Below, one piece after another: positions 1-10,538 of a DNA stretch of 64,000 bases. Both the position numbers and the translations under genes were made by a program. Location of the stretch: contig JAHLJT010009419.1 in the NCBI GenBank assembly GCA_031308135.1, forward strand, positions 65,182,723 through 65,246,722. Direction: 5' to 3'. The notes beneath the pieces were generated by a model that saw only the letters and a list, made by a program, of their open reading frames with translations, made no database searches and was not told the DNA's origin. Every line of letters begins with the position of its first letter. Positions within the stretch are counted from its first letter, which is position 1. Source of the DNA: Acheta domesticus (taxonomy: Eukaryota; Arthropoda; Insecta; Orthoptera; Gryllidae).

Positions 1-250
1 TATCTAATTTAAGCTGATTGTTTTACAATTGATGTGAAAACATAATTTTTTCTTAGTTTATTGCTAAAATACGGATGAAATACGATCCTGGAAAAAAGAA
101 CTGTGTGGCAACATCATTATCGTATCATATTTTTCACAGAACATAAAATATAAAAAATCAGTTGCCACCTTTCTGTTGATGTCATAGTTAATACTAATAA
201 AAATAATAGTAAATTAATGGTTTAAATTAATTAAAAATTGAAAAAACCTT

Positions 251-590
251 GGATGGATTGATTGATTGACGTTTCCGGGAACGTCAACAGCAACGGTCAA
301 GAGCCCCTGTAAGGTAGTGAATGTTATCCCTGGAGGTGATAGTATTTCTCTTCCACTGGACCGTGAGATCCGTCGTCGCCCTACATGTCAGCTTCAGGCG
401 ATTTCTTCTTTCAGCTCTCTCCCACTAGAGGGGCACCGTCCCAGCCGGGACACGTTCTACGCTCCCAACTAGTCTCCCGACGCATATGGTAGTGTGGTGC
501 GTGTAAGTGTAAGAGTGAGTAGGGAAGAGGATAGGACTAGGAAAAGGAAGGAAAGACCACGATCGGTCTGTGTCGCGTTTGTTTGCGTAC
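251..590 (-). mobile_element. tRNA-derived SINE (family A), 3' part, split by an insertion
   Basis: This is the 3' portion of a short interspersed element read on the minus strand. The same order of blocks recurs near 50.2-50.7 kb and, in the opposite orientation, near 36.1-36.6 kb: a variable GC-rich section, then a block with gtagtgtggtgcgtgt on the plus strand, then a purine-rich aggataggac...aaggaaggaaaga block. On the plus strand the low-coordinate edge is a gattgattgatt run, which would be the simple 3' tail of the element. The homology stops at 590 and resumes at 1164, so another element has inserted here. The 68-codon ORF in it is a by-product. Confidence 0.6.
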
Positions 591-628
<38 letters not shown>

Positions 629-1163
629 CTCTAATTCACGACTAAAGATATTATGAGTCGGTTGATTATAAAGTCTACTCCGGGTTGCAACCTACTTCCT
701 GAGGAATAGATCTAGGGACTATTTGTGCTTTCTACAATACTTTCCGCAAAATGTGGGCTGTTCCAAATAAAGCAGTTTTTTGCACTTCCTAGTATTTTTA
801 ATTATCTGGGAGTTTATTCATCTCCTTACACACACAATAAATTCCAGAGCGTCGATACCTATCGGGACGACCTGAATTGATGAAGCTGCTATAAGGAATA
901 CTGTTGGTGATGTGCAGCATGTAAAGAGCACTGTTGACTACGTTGCCTGTTGATCAATTCGCATCGAATGCCATTGGTGAAAGTTATTCGATGCACTAGA
1001 TTAACACTGAATTTTCACTTATTTTGTGTGCTTAATACTAGAAGCACTTGAAATATAAATTTGTGGGTCGGTATCGGGCGCCCCGTACCGACGCTAGTGT
1101 TCCAACATTTGCGAGCGCTGTGCGATTGGACCGGTTCGGTGGTCGGGCTTGGAATGCTGTTAT
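591..1163 (-). mobile_element. Nested non-LTR-type insertion with (TAA)n tail and CGTAC target duplication
   Basis: This 573-bp stretch interrupts the flanking SINE exactly between two copies of CGTAC (586-590 and 1164-1168). The low-coordinate end is an uninterrupted (TTA)n run of about 35 bases, which on the minus strand is a (TAA)n 3' tail. That, with a short target duplication, is the signature of target-primed reverse transcription. No reverse transcriptase is present, so it is either a SINE or a 5'-truncated LINE end. The minus-strand head (about 1160-1060) is GC-rich and shows no clear tRNA-like box. Confidence 0.6.
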
Positions 1164-1250
1164 CGTACTGCTCCAGTATTTGCCTGGTATTACAGGAAAA
1201 ATAAAGTAAAACTACTGATTAGAGCAGCCAGCCACTACAACTCATCTAAA
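1164..1250 (-). mobile_element. SINE family A, 5' part beyond the nested insertion
   Basis: The sequence here (gtactgctccagtatttgcc, later gattagagcagccagcca on the plus strand) continues the match to the copy near 50.48 kb after the interruption at 591-1163. The tRNA-like head seen in the 50 kb copy is not recognisable, so this copy is truncated or eroded at its 5' end. Confidence 0.55.
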
Positions 1251-2110
1251 TTAAATAGGGTAAACGGTACAGTGTATGGCCACTCAAGTATTGTGACAAT
1301 ATTAACCCATTTGAAAAGTAAAATTTAGAAAATGTACTACTAACTTTGTACTGTCCAATGGTCCTTTTACTTATCTCAACCGCAATTTCTATCGGAAAGC
1401 GAACATTACGTTATTAATTAATTTTTTAGTAAAAAGTGTCAGATTGTACAGTGATTGGCCAGAAATTATAGTGGTTGGCCAACATGATGACAGTGATTGG
1501 CCACTGAATTATTTCTAACAGAAACAACTGGTATAATGATATATTTAATTAATTATTATATTACCCATGAAAACACAATTTGTGAGCTATAGATTTACTA
1601 TAACTCGAATATTTTATATAAATGCTGTTGGGGTAAATTGCAATAATGCCGATTTTCAAATTTGAACAAATTTGACTTCATTCGTTGGTCAGATGTATAT
1701 TCTGGCCCACATTACAGACCCTTGTACGATAATTTATTTTGTCATCCAAGTTACTTCCCTTGATTTACCATGTAACTTCTTCAGATCACATTCTAGTGCT
1801 GACACATGAACAAGCGGCTGTCACTGCTTCACTTGTCCGTGTAGTAATTATGGGATGTCTTCTTAACTCGACTCTGTTTCTCCAATACTTCCGTGGATTC
1901 TGTTTGGGGTCTTTTTTGACTCCAGACGTTTTACACAATAGTTTACAAGCACTTGATGCACTGATGTTATTTGGAATTATTAAGTGAGAAAGTGATGCTA
2001 TTTATTTGCTTTATTTACTACACTAAATAAAGAATAATATTGTTTCCAGAAAAACAAACTAGCACATTCTCATAACTATGCATAGGTGTCTATATTACTA
2101 CATTTACGAG
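1251..2110. other. AT-rich stretch without recognisable genes
   Basis: The short phrase caGTGATTGGCCA recurs at about 1450-1503 with small variations (a local repeat around 'ttggcca'). The 82-codon ORF at 1739-1987 has no signal peptide or motif I know. Nothing else was recognised. Confidence 0.4.
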
Positions 2111-2125
2111 AACATGTACTTTAAA

Positions 2126-2770
2126 TAATGTTGTATAAAGTTTCTCGACACATCGACCGTTTTCTGTGAAAACTATCTAAAAATTCCGCAATTTCAGAAA
2201 CACTCAAACGCCATTTTCTCATAAATGAGTCCAATTTTTTCTTTAAACTTTTGGAACGGATAGTGCTAACTGCAATCTTAAATATAAAGTAAAGTTTACT
2301 TTGAGTATTTTTTTTTGTTGTTTCAAAAATTCCACAATGTAATTTTTTGAAAGATCTCTCACATCTTTAATATGCACATTACCAGCAATTTGAAAACTCT
2401 ATTGTATTTGTCAGTTAACGTGCTTTGAATGGCTTTAAATGAAGTGTTTTGAAAACTCAAAAAAAGTTTCTGTGAAAAAGAGCTTCAAATTTTGCATTTT
2501 AATAGCGCTTAAACGCCATTTTCTTACAAACGATTCCAATTTTTAGAAATAAAGTGCCATTTAGGACGAGGTTTTACTGTTCTTTAATATTCTAAAATTA
2601 ATACTTCTGTCCTACCACTGAGAAACCGAAAAATTAAGGAAATGTAAAGAAAAATGCAGTTTGGGCGACGGTAGATGACAGCTGGATCGAGTATGTGCAA
2701 TTCCCAATAGCTAGGCGCAGGGAAATAGAAAACTAAAACGGGAAAGTCTGTGCCATTCTGTAGCACAGCA
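2126..2770. repeat. AT-rich interspersed repeat, copy A
   Basis: This is the first of three diverged copies of one repeat. It runs from 'gtataaagtttctcgac' to 'ctgtgccattctgta' and aligns along its full length with 3190-3826. Within the copy the phrase 'aacgccattttct' occurs twice about 300 bp apart (near 2210 and 2515), so the family is internally reiterated. No TIRs, tail or coding capacity were seen. The minus-strand ORF at 2584-2916 only reflects its base composition. Confidence 0.65.
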
Positions 2771-3189
2771 GTTAAGCTAGCAGTGGTTAACTCTGAATAT
2801 TCAAAAATTGTAAAACTGAATTTTTTAGACATTTTCCTCCAAGTGAAAAATTGAGTTTTTTCCTTCAAATGTAATTTATTCTCCTGTGTGACTTTTTTTA
2901 TTAAGGTCATGTACATTTAAAAAAAAATTTTTAGTAGTTTTTGCGCAATCATTCATGTAATATGTGGAATTTAAAAAAATACAAAAACAAGATTTTCTCT
3001 AAAACGGATACAAATTTTTCTTTAAACTTTTGGTAAGGATAGTGCCTAATGTACTCTACGAGATGAAATTAACTATTTCTTCGTTTTTTAAAGAATTATA
3101 AGAATAATTTTTTGACTTGTGTCACACGTCGTTAATATTTGCATTCATGGTGATTTGTTCACATTATTATGTTTATGAGTATATGCGCT

Positions 3190-3826
3190 TTGTATAATGT
3201 TGTATAAAATTTCTCGAGGACTCATCCCTTTTCTGTGAAAACTAGCTCAAAATTCTGCATTTCATGAAACGTTCAAACGTCATTTTCTCAAAGATGGCTC
3301 CAAATATTTTCTTCAAACTTTTCGAGCGGATAGTGCAAATTACACTCTTTAATATGACGTAAAGTTCTTTTTTTTGAAAATGAACAGAATTTTTTTTTGA
3401 AAAATCTCTCAAACGTTAATATCGACGTTTCCCACAATTTACAAACGTTCTTGGATTTGTGAGTTCAAGGGATCTAAATGACTTCAAATAAAGTTTTCGA
3501 AAACACAAAAGATTCTTGTAAAAATAGCTTCAAATTTCGCATTTACAGTGGCGCTTAAACGCAATTCTCGTAAAAACGTCTCCAAATTATTCAAAGAAAA
3601 TTGCCGTTTAGGACGAGGTTTTATTGTTCTTTAATATTTTAAAAATAATATTTCCGTTCTACTATTAAGAAACCGAAATAGTAAGACAAGGTTTTTAAAA
3701 AAAGTAATTTGGGTGGCGATAGATGGCAGCTGGCAAGAGTAGGTGGAATGTCCGAATAGCTAGTCGAGGCCAAAGGAAATAGAAAACTAATACGGGGAAA
3801 TCTGTGCCATTCTGTAACACCACTAG
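3190..3826. repeat. AT-rich interspersed repeat, copy B
   Basis: This second copy has the same orientation as copy A and starts about 1.06 kb after it. It shares the flank-to-flank order: 'tttctcga', 'ttttctgtgaaaacta', two 'aac-g-cattttct' phrases, 'aggacgaggtttta', and the closing 'tctgtgccattctgtaa'. Divergence is roughly a quarter of positions by eye. A partial extra segment near 3000-3110 ('ctttaaacttttgg-aaggatagtgc') suggests an older local tandem duplication. Confidence 0.65.
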
Positions 3827-3849
3827 CTTTTATTAAAATTCTTACATCC

Positions 3850-4990
3850 ATTTAATATTAAAAAAATAAGAGCTTGACTTTGTATTGTTTCACACCATAC
3901 AATGAATTATGTTTATGATAGTGATCAATTTTTCAATATTCATTATTAAAGAAAAATAACAAATATTATTTTGTTCTACTTAATATCAATCAATTACTGC
4001 AAGTTACTGTAGCCGTATGACTGCAACTACAATATAATTTTCTTCATTTTCTTTTTAACATAACACAATTATTGCCCAATATTGTCAATAAAAATCTTGG
4101 ATTCTTCTCAATTTAAGTTCGCCACCGTCCCATTTTGGAGTTTTTCAATATGACGAATACGCAGAATTTCATTTTACCTCGCCTTACTTTTGAAATGGCA
4201 CAACGAAATATTTGACGGTCGTCACTTGCAATGTCTTTGCACTTAAATTTCCTTGGAGAGAAGCTCCAAACTTGCCCTCAGAGTCGATGTGATAAAGGAG
4301 TAGGAAGGAACATTCTAGCTTAGACCAGTCGTGCGACAAACATGAAACATACGCTGGCATTCAATTACGAGTTTTCATTTTTTTACTCGTACTGCGTTCA
4401 TACACACAGAAAGGTCAACATGAAGAGTTGCTGTTTTCAAGTCTTTCAGCGTCAAAAAGCAAATTCTAGTTTGTCAGCCATTTCATACCAAATGTTTTAT
4501 TTCTTTCGAGAACAACATTCAACTTCGCGATCATCTTCATCAAAAAGTAAGTTATAATGGCACTTGTTCCTTGCATGTCCAAACCTAGACTTACTAGTTT
4601 GTTTTACTTATCAATTGTCTCCCAAGTTTGCTCTTATCTTTTACAAAGTGAGGTAATGTTTATGATAGGTTTTGTGTATATAATGTTTAATTTAGATGTA
4701 GAGTATGCACGGTATAAGTACATTTCAATATTTCATTTCAAGGTGGTATTTATCGCAAATCGGCTATACCGAAATTACGCTTATTAAATTTTTATGCAGT
4801 TTTCATTTAAGCAGGGTCTGAATTCATCTTTCCATCTTTATTTAGTAACTTAAAGTGTAAGTGTCTATAATTTAAAAGTGCAAGGGAGAATATTTTCAGA
4901 CGTAACTGTATTGCCAGTAGAAAAGTTTACACGCTTTTAGATTCGCTTGACGTTCGTGAATATATGTATAGTGTTTTCAAGGAACGGACA
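3850..4990. other. AT-rich stretch without recognisable genes
   Basis: Two ORFs of about 70 codons (4342-4557 and 4557-4787) adjoin each other but have no signal peptide, domain or splice context that I recognise. No RNA gene or repeat was identified. Confidence 0.4.
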
Positions 4991-4994
4991 ATAC

Positions 4995-5294
4995 CACGGT
5001 GTAAGATACATAGGTGTCAACTAGCCGCCTTTTGGACAAAATTTTTGAAGCCAGTTTGAGGCTAGTTCCTCGCTTATCCGTACGGTGCGCACGATCGAGT
5101 TGAGCATTCATGATGGCGTCTCGCGATTTAGTGGCTTCCACCAGAGGTTACAAAGCTATTAAATGGATCACCATCTTGTCCCAAAAATGCCCAAGTCGTT
5201 CGCAGCGCTTACATAGCGAGAACTGTGAGAACTAGCCTCACATTAGCTTCAGTTTTAGACCGGGAGTGAACCCACCTATATGTCTTACACCGTG
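4995..5294. mobile_element. MITE-like element with long imperfect TIRs
   Basis: The left end begins cacggtgtaagatacatagg. The right end, read in reverse complement, begins cacggtgtaagacatatagg. The similarity continues inward for about 60 bp, including the shared tgaggctagttc. At 300 bp, without a plausible ORF, it fits a non-autonomous DNA transposon. I could not settle a target-site duplication, so the superfamily is left open. Confidence 0.65.
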
Positions 5295-5299
5295 ACAAA

Positions 5300-5600
5300 A
5301 CCCATTCTATCTTGTTCGAAAAGGAGATGCGAGACGGGGCTCGAGTCCGGGACAGAGGCGTGCGAGTTTTGTCTGCGGCCCTGTGCTTACGGGAGCTCCG
5401 ATCTGTCTGCGGCCAGGCGTTCGGTCAGGTTCTGCTTTGCTGAGTGCGTCTGGCAGCACCGCTGCGCGACGCGACGCCCCGCGGTTATCCGCCCCTCTCC
5501 CTCCTCCCCCCTCCCCCCTGCGGGGACAGAAGCGCAGCGGAGCATGCTGCTCAAAAGCTCCGTCTGCGCTAGAACTGCGCAATAAACGAGACGTTTTTCA
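5300..5600. other. GC/CpG-rich island next to the MITE, origin unknown
   Basis: This is about 300 bp of high GC in AT-rich surroundings, with a cytosine-rich run near 5500-5520. Overlapping ORFs are open in three frames (5280-5585, 5383-5712, and 5307-5582 on minus), as expected of stop-poor GC-rich DNA. None resembles a known protein. It could be a promoter CpG island, an exon or a transposon end. Confidence 0.3.
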
Positions 5601-5719
5601 TGAACTCTTTATCCCAGTCCGGAGTCCTAACTTGTTTTTAGTTTTTTACTCTACTTATTTTTCATTGGACCTCGCCGAAATCAATAGCGAGCGTGTTGGT
5701 TTGAAGGGATAAATGTTAT

Positions 5720-8700
5720 ATTTCGTGTTCACAACCAAAGAAAGAGACCATCTCCGCGATGGCTCAAGTGATGATGTCCACTGTCCTCACGTCCACTGTC
5801 CACTGTCCTCAAGAGCTAAGAGGAGAAACAAGATATGTCCTGCGTAGTGCTTGAACAAAACTATTTATAGAAATGCAAGCGATTATAACTTGGGTAATAA
5901 GGTTACTCAGTCACTCTGTGTCAGTGACCGACAGGAAAGAAAACTCGTCGTTCCACCGACTTACGTTTGTCATCGCATTTTAAGATTATGTTCATAAGTT
6001 CATCAGGAGCCCAAACCAGGAAGGGTTAATGATTCTGGTTCAGAGTTGTAGGGTGGATTGCCAAAGATGTCCTGCTATATATTCGCAAATAGTTCGTACA
6101 TTTTCTATTTACCTCTATCATTAGTTTTACAAGTTAATTGGTGTAGAGTATTAACCTATCCTACTTGGTAATTTGTCGTCATTAAAGGTATTTTTCTTTC
6201 TTTGTTAGTTGAGTAAAGCGAGATGATGAGTTAGGATCAAGTATAACATACAATAAAATGAGTGCAATATTTCAGGTTTTGCATTCATCAGAATAGATTG
6301 AAAAACATACAATCAGTTTGCATTTAATATTCAGTGTTTGTTGTGTGATCAGTTTCAGTTAAATATAGTACTGAGTTGTCTGTTTGTTCCTAGAGAAAGA
6401 AGGTCCACACGATCAAAATATATATTTTTCAATCTATTAAAAAGAATAAATCATTCTACTAGAACAAGAACAATTTGTATTTCGTTTATTAATATTAAGG
6501 CACTTTACAATGTTAATTGGTAATTCTGATGTTCTATTTTCTATCGCTACATTAAATACAAAGAGCAATAAACATTTTTTTCAGATTTTTGTATTTATCA
6601 CACAATTTATATGCAACTCTACCGTAAGGCTATGCAAACATTGTGTGGGGTTCGCACTTTCTGTAGAAGCTTTTCTTATCCACGTATGAGTCACTACTCC
6701 AAGCTAATGAACCTGAAAATTCAAAAACTGAGTAATCTAGTAAAGAATGAAGATATGCTTCTTAAAAAGACATTCACGTAAAACCAACTTAAGGGAAATA
6801 AACTGTTCGCATGCAGAAAGCATCCGTAATAGTATATATTATGCAACTAGATTATAATGTTAACCTTTAAAGGCTAGTACGTGTTTTGAAAACGAGGGAC
6901 ATTAAGATCAATTTTTTTAAATGTGAACAAATGCAATAAACAAGTTGCATATGTTGTCATTTTTTATAACAGCTTTACAAACTTATAAGGAAAACAAAGT
7001 TAATTTTTGGAAAAACTTTATTATGACGTCATGGTATTTGACATCTGTGCAGAAAAACGGTGGTCGGTGTTCAGTTTACCGCTACCTCTACATGATTCTC
7101 TCGCTGTGATTGGCTGAATGTGTGATTACGCAATTATTCGTGCCACACACGGCACGTCAGCAAAAAATGCGCATAATCTGTGCCATAAGATGTCATTTTA
7201 TGAACGATTTATTGTAACGAAAAACAGTGCTGGAATTAAAAAGATACTTTAATGGCCACATTCATCCTTTAACAGCATGTCTTTCGACTATCCAGCACAA
7301 TAATGCAATCAATGTTAAAAAAACGAATGCCGAAAAAGTCACTTAATATCTTGCTGAATTGTAAATATTATAACCTGCGAAAGTGCTCTGTAATTTTACA
7401 GTGAATAGATTCGACGCTAATTATCTGAAACGGTATGTATTTTCTAATTTACGAATTTCATTTAAAATTTGATCGAATTTTGCAAATATTAATGAATATT
7501 AATTAGCTTATAATTAGCTGATTTAATTAGCTAATTATCAAAATAAAACGCGGTATGCTTACGGGGAAAATATTACACACATCGTTATTGTGAATGGAAA
7601 ATCATGGTTCTGCTAAAATCACATGATTATCATGAGATGTCAAATGTCTCGTCCACATCAATGTTTTTATTGTGATAAATATTGAATGTCGACTAGTCTA
7701 GGGTTATCGCGTTAGTGATTGTGTGTTACGAGGCACAGGGGGAAGAATAGTCTAACATCGGAACATAACGTTGCTTTAGGTTTACAAATTAAAATATTAT
7801 AAAAATGTATTATTCAGGTCATTATTTTGATCTATTTGAAAGAAGAGGAAAGGAAAATTCTAGGAAGATATGGGACAACCAACCAGTGATGAATATTCAT
7901 TTCATTTCTCACAGAAGATAACGAATCGGTTGAACCAAGTTGTTGTAATCTAGTGTAAAGTCAGTCCTCTCCGGAAGTTACGTAGTCAGTTTTGATCTTT
8001 TGGAAGCAAATGTAAAGCTGTAATTGCTGAATAAACCATCTCTCTCCTTAAACAGCACTATTAAGAGTTCAAAGTAAATGAAGGAAATTGAATGTGTTAT
8101 AATGGCCCACTCAGCTGAAATCATATTTACAACTCTGTGTCAAGATAGAAAAATGTTATAAGTCCCTCCTTTAAAATTTTCCATTTCAGCAATTTTAAGC
8201 ATCAAGATGACGTGAAAAATTTACTCTGTGGCTTTTGTCTTATTGCAGTTTGGCACCATTTACCCCCTAAACTACAAGAGAATTGCACGTTTTGCCTCCC
8301 TCCAACATTAATAAACAAGAGTGACTTATGTCATTTTGTGTCTTCTGTCATGACAATGTGACATTCATTTTGCCATCTAAGCACAGATTTATATTCGTAG
8401 TTCTCAATAATTTTCTGTAGTAATGAAAGTCATCCAAGGACTCAGTTGATTACATTGTAAGTAACTATAAATCAAGAAATAAAAATTAATTTTAAATTCA
8501 GTCGATTACACACAACAGCCCCCCTCGTAAAAAAAAATCCCGGTTTCGCCACTGTACCTTATTCTGCTTCTACCACGAGTACGATCTTGTAAAAATACTG
8601 CAAGTAGACTGTGACCATTTACGAGATTCGCTCGGAAATCAAATGACGCAAATGTGATGATAGTCAACAATGAATGCGCATGCAAGATTATTTTCCGCTC

Positions 8701-9430
8701 CACTTACCAGCTGAACGGAATGTATGTAGCCAGAATGCGGAACGAGTAGTACTCAGCGTCTGTCTGGTTGTTGTGAAGTAAGGAAAGAAATGCACAAGAT
8801 GGAAAGTGACGTATATCAACGATATAATAATTTTTTTTACAAAGAAGGCAAAATCACACTAACATTCAAAAGTCCCAGTATGTAGAAATGAGCCACCACC
8901 CCAGTAGGTCATCTGACATGTTCGATCTTGCACATCGACATTAACGCAGTTGATGAATTTTACTTTTAATCCATATTTTTTCGCAGTTGGCTGTTCATTG
9001 TCTAGCTTTTGTAACACAGACTCGATAACAGAGATGTACTGTAAAAAAGATTTAAGGGATTTTGTTGCGCATTTGCATCCTTACATCTTCTCAAAGACGC
9101 TCGCGTGACCCTAAAATAAGCTGGATGTCTCTTTTCTAAGTGACGCTGGGAGGGCACAATTTTCATATCTCACTCGATGTGTACAGATTTTTCTTACTTG
9201 ATTACCTCCACAAAATGACAATTTTGAGATGATTAAGAGTGGCGCAACTAATGACTGATGGCGATGTTTAATAATTGGGTCTGTATCAGAAATTGTGAGT
9301 GTTTGTAACGGATTGCTGTTGCTGTAAGGAATAGCTAGTGGCATAGGCTAGTACTAGTAGCTATGAATGCAGTTGTGAGTGCGTCTGAAAGATTGTGTCA
9401 TTTCATTTCCTTGTGATTGTGTATGTTTCC
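5720..9430. other. Gene-poor AT-rich stretch
   Basis: No convincing exon, RNA gene or repeat family was identified. Near 7495-7545 there is a local AT palindromic run built on 'aattagct'. The ORFs at 6338-6523, 8506-8703 and 9111-9344 carry no recognised motif. Confidence 0.4.
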
Positions 9431-9439
9431 ACTGCTATG

Positions 9440-10287
9440 ATCATCAAAGCTTATGGATGTGGTTAACATCTACCTGGCTGTAGTTGATGCATATGGCCGT
9501 CCACTTGGTGGGAGCTCATAGCTGATGTCATGGATAAAACGGGAGTTTGACTGACTGTAGACGTGGGTAGGTGTGATGACCGTTAATGACGGTGTGAACA
9601 GCATTTGTGAGTCGCTGATAGATGTGGCCTTGGGCGAGGCTTCTGTTCATGGCTGATGGCGTGGGAGTGTCTGAAGTTAAGGACTATGACTGCAGTCATA
9701 GGCATGGATAGTGCTCGTGGCTCATGGAGTGCGCATAGACGTGGATAGTGGTCATGACTGATGGCGTGAGCGTCAATTAATTCCTGAATGTGACTGACAA
9801 ATGTGACCATGGATATCGTTAGTGTTCCTAGCTGATGGCGTGGGCGTGGTTAGAATACGTGATTGTGTTAGTGGCCATATAGCTGGCTAGTGATGATGTG
9901 TGATAGCGTGGGTGTAGTTGTGATCATGGTTAGTTGTCACGTCTGATGGCGTGCGGGTCAATAAATGCATGACTATGATGCCGTGTGTTCTCATAACCGA
10001 TGGCGCGGACGTGATTAGAGTACACAACCGTGACAGTGGCCACAGCTGGTGGCTTCTGGTAACGTCTGTTAACGTGGTTGTAGCTATTGGGGTGGCTAGT
10101 GTTCATGGCTGATGGCGTGGGCGTGGTTGGAGTACATGACTGGCTCAGTGGCCGTGAGCCTGCCTACTGATAATGTCTGAAGGCTCGGGTGTAGTCAGTG
10201 GTCATGGCTAGTAGGCGTCGCTAGTGGTCGTGTCTAAGGGCGTGGGCGTACATAGCCATGGCCACTGGTGATGGCTGGTGGGCGTGG
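9440..10287. repeat. Degenerate minisatellite abutting the Osiris-like terminal exon
   Basis: The phrase gctgatggcgtgggcgtgg and variants ('accgatggcgcggacgtg', 'tctgatggcgtgcgggtc', 'ctggtgggcgtggctagtg') recur about every 50-60 bp. A longer unit containing 'gagtacatgac' repeats about 277 bp apart (near 9832 and 10109). The array ends at the stop codon of the minus-strand exon 10538-10288, so it would form the 3' UTR or immediate 3' flank of that gene. Confidence 0.6.
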
Positions 10288-10538
10288 CTAGTGCGAGTGC
10301 GTGTGCTTGATGCTGACGACGGCGGCGAAGAGCGCGAAGAAGAAGCCGGCCAGCCCCGTGGAGCCGACGAGCAGCACCAGGCCGCTGATGAGCACCGGCA
10401 CCAGCGCGAAGAACTTGAGCTTGTACGAGAGCAGCAGCGGCAGAAGCAGCTTCTTCAGCAACTTCTTTTTCTTCTTCCGCTTCCCGCGACCCTCTGCCTC
10501 CGCCAGCGGCGCGCCGTCGTCACCAATACTGCTCACAT
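10288..10538 (-). CDS. Osiris (DUF1676)-like protein, terminal exon (exon 3)
   Basis: This exon encodes about 82 residues: an acidic lead, then an Arg-Gly-Lys-Arg plus poly-Lys block (about residues 260-268 of the joined protein), then a Leu/Lys stretch and about 35 hydrophobic residues (about 285-319), and a stop after His-Thr-His-Ser-His. That order, with a KLK motif before the hydrophobic segment, is the hallmark of the insect-specific Osiris family (DUF1676). These are secretory or endosomal membrane proteins linked to cuticle formation. The acceptor AG is plus-strand 10540-10539, and the two bases after it complete the codon left open by exon 2. Its polypyrimidine tract is poor. The C-terminal AQXLAY motif typical of the family is not seen, and a degenerate minisatellite begins right after the stop. 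The family call is by eye; an alternative is an unrelated Lys/Leu-rich membrane protein. Confidence 0.6.

Noticed and set aside
5110..5235. Short coding-like stretch inside the MITE-like element
   Set aside because: About 42 open codons without motif. The symmetric terminal repeats explain the segment better.
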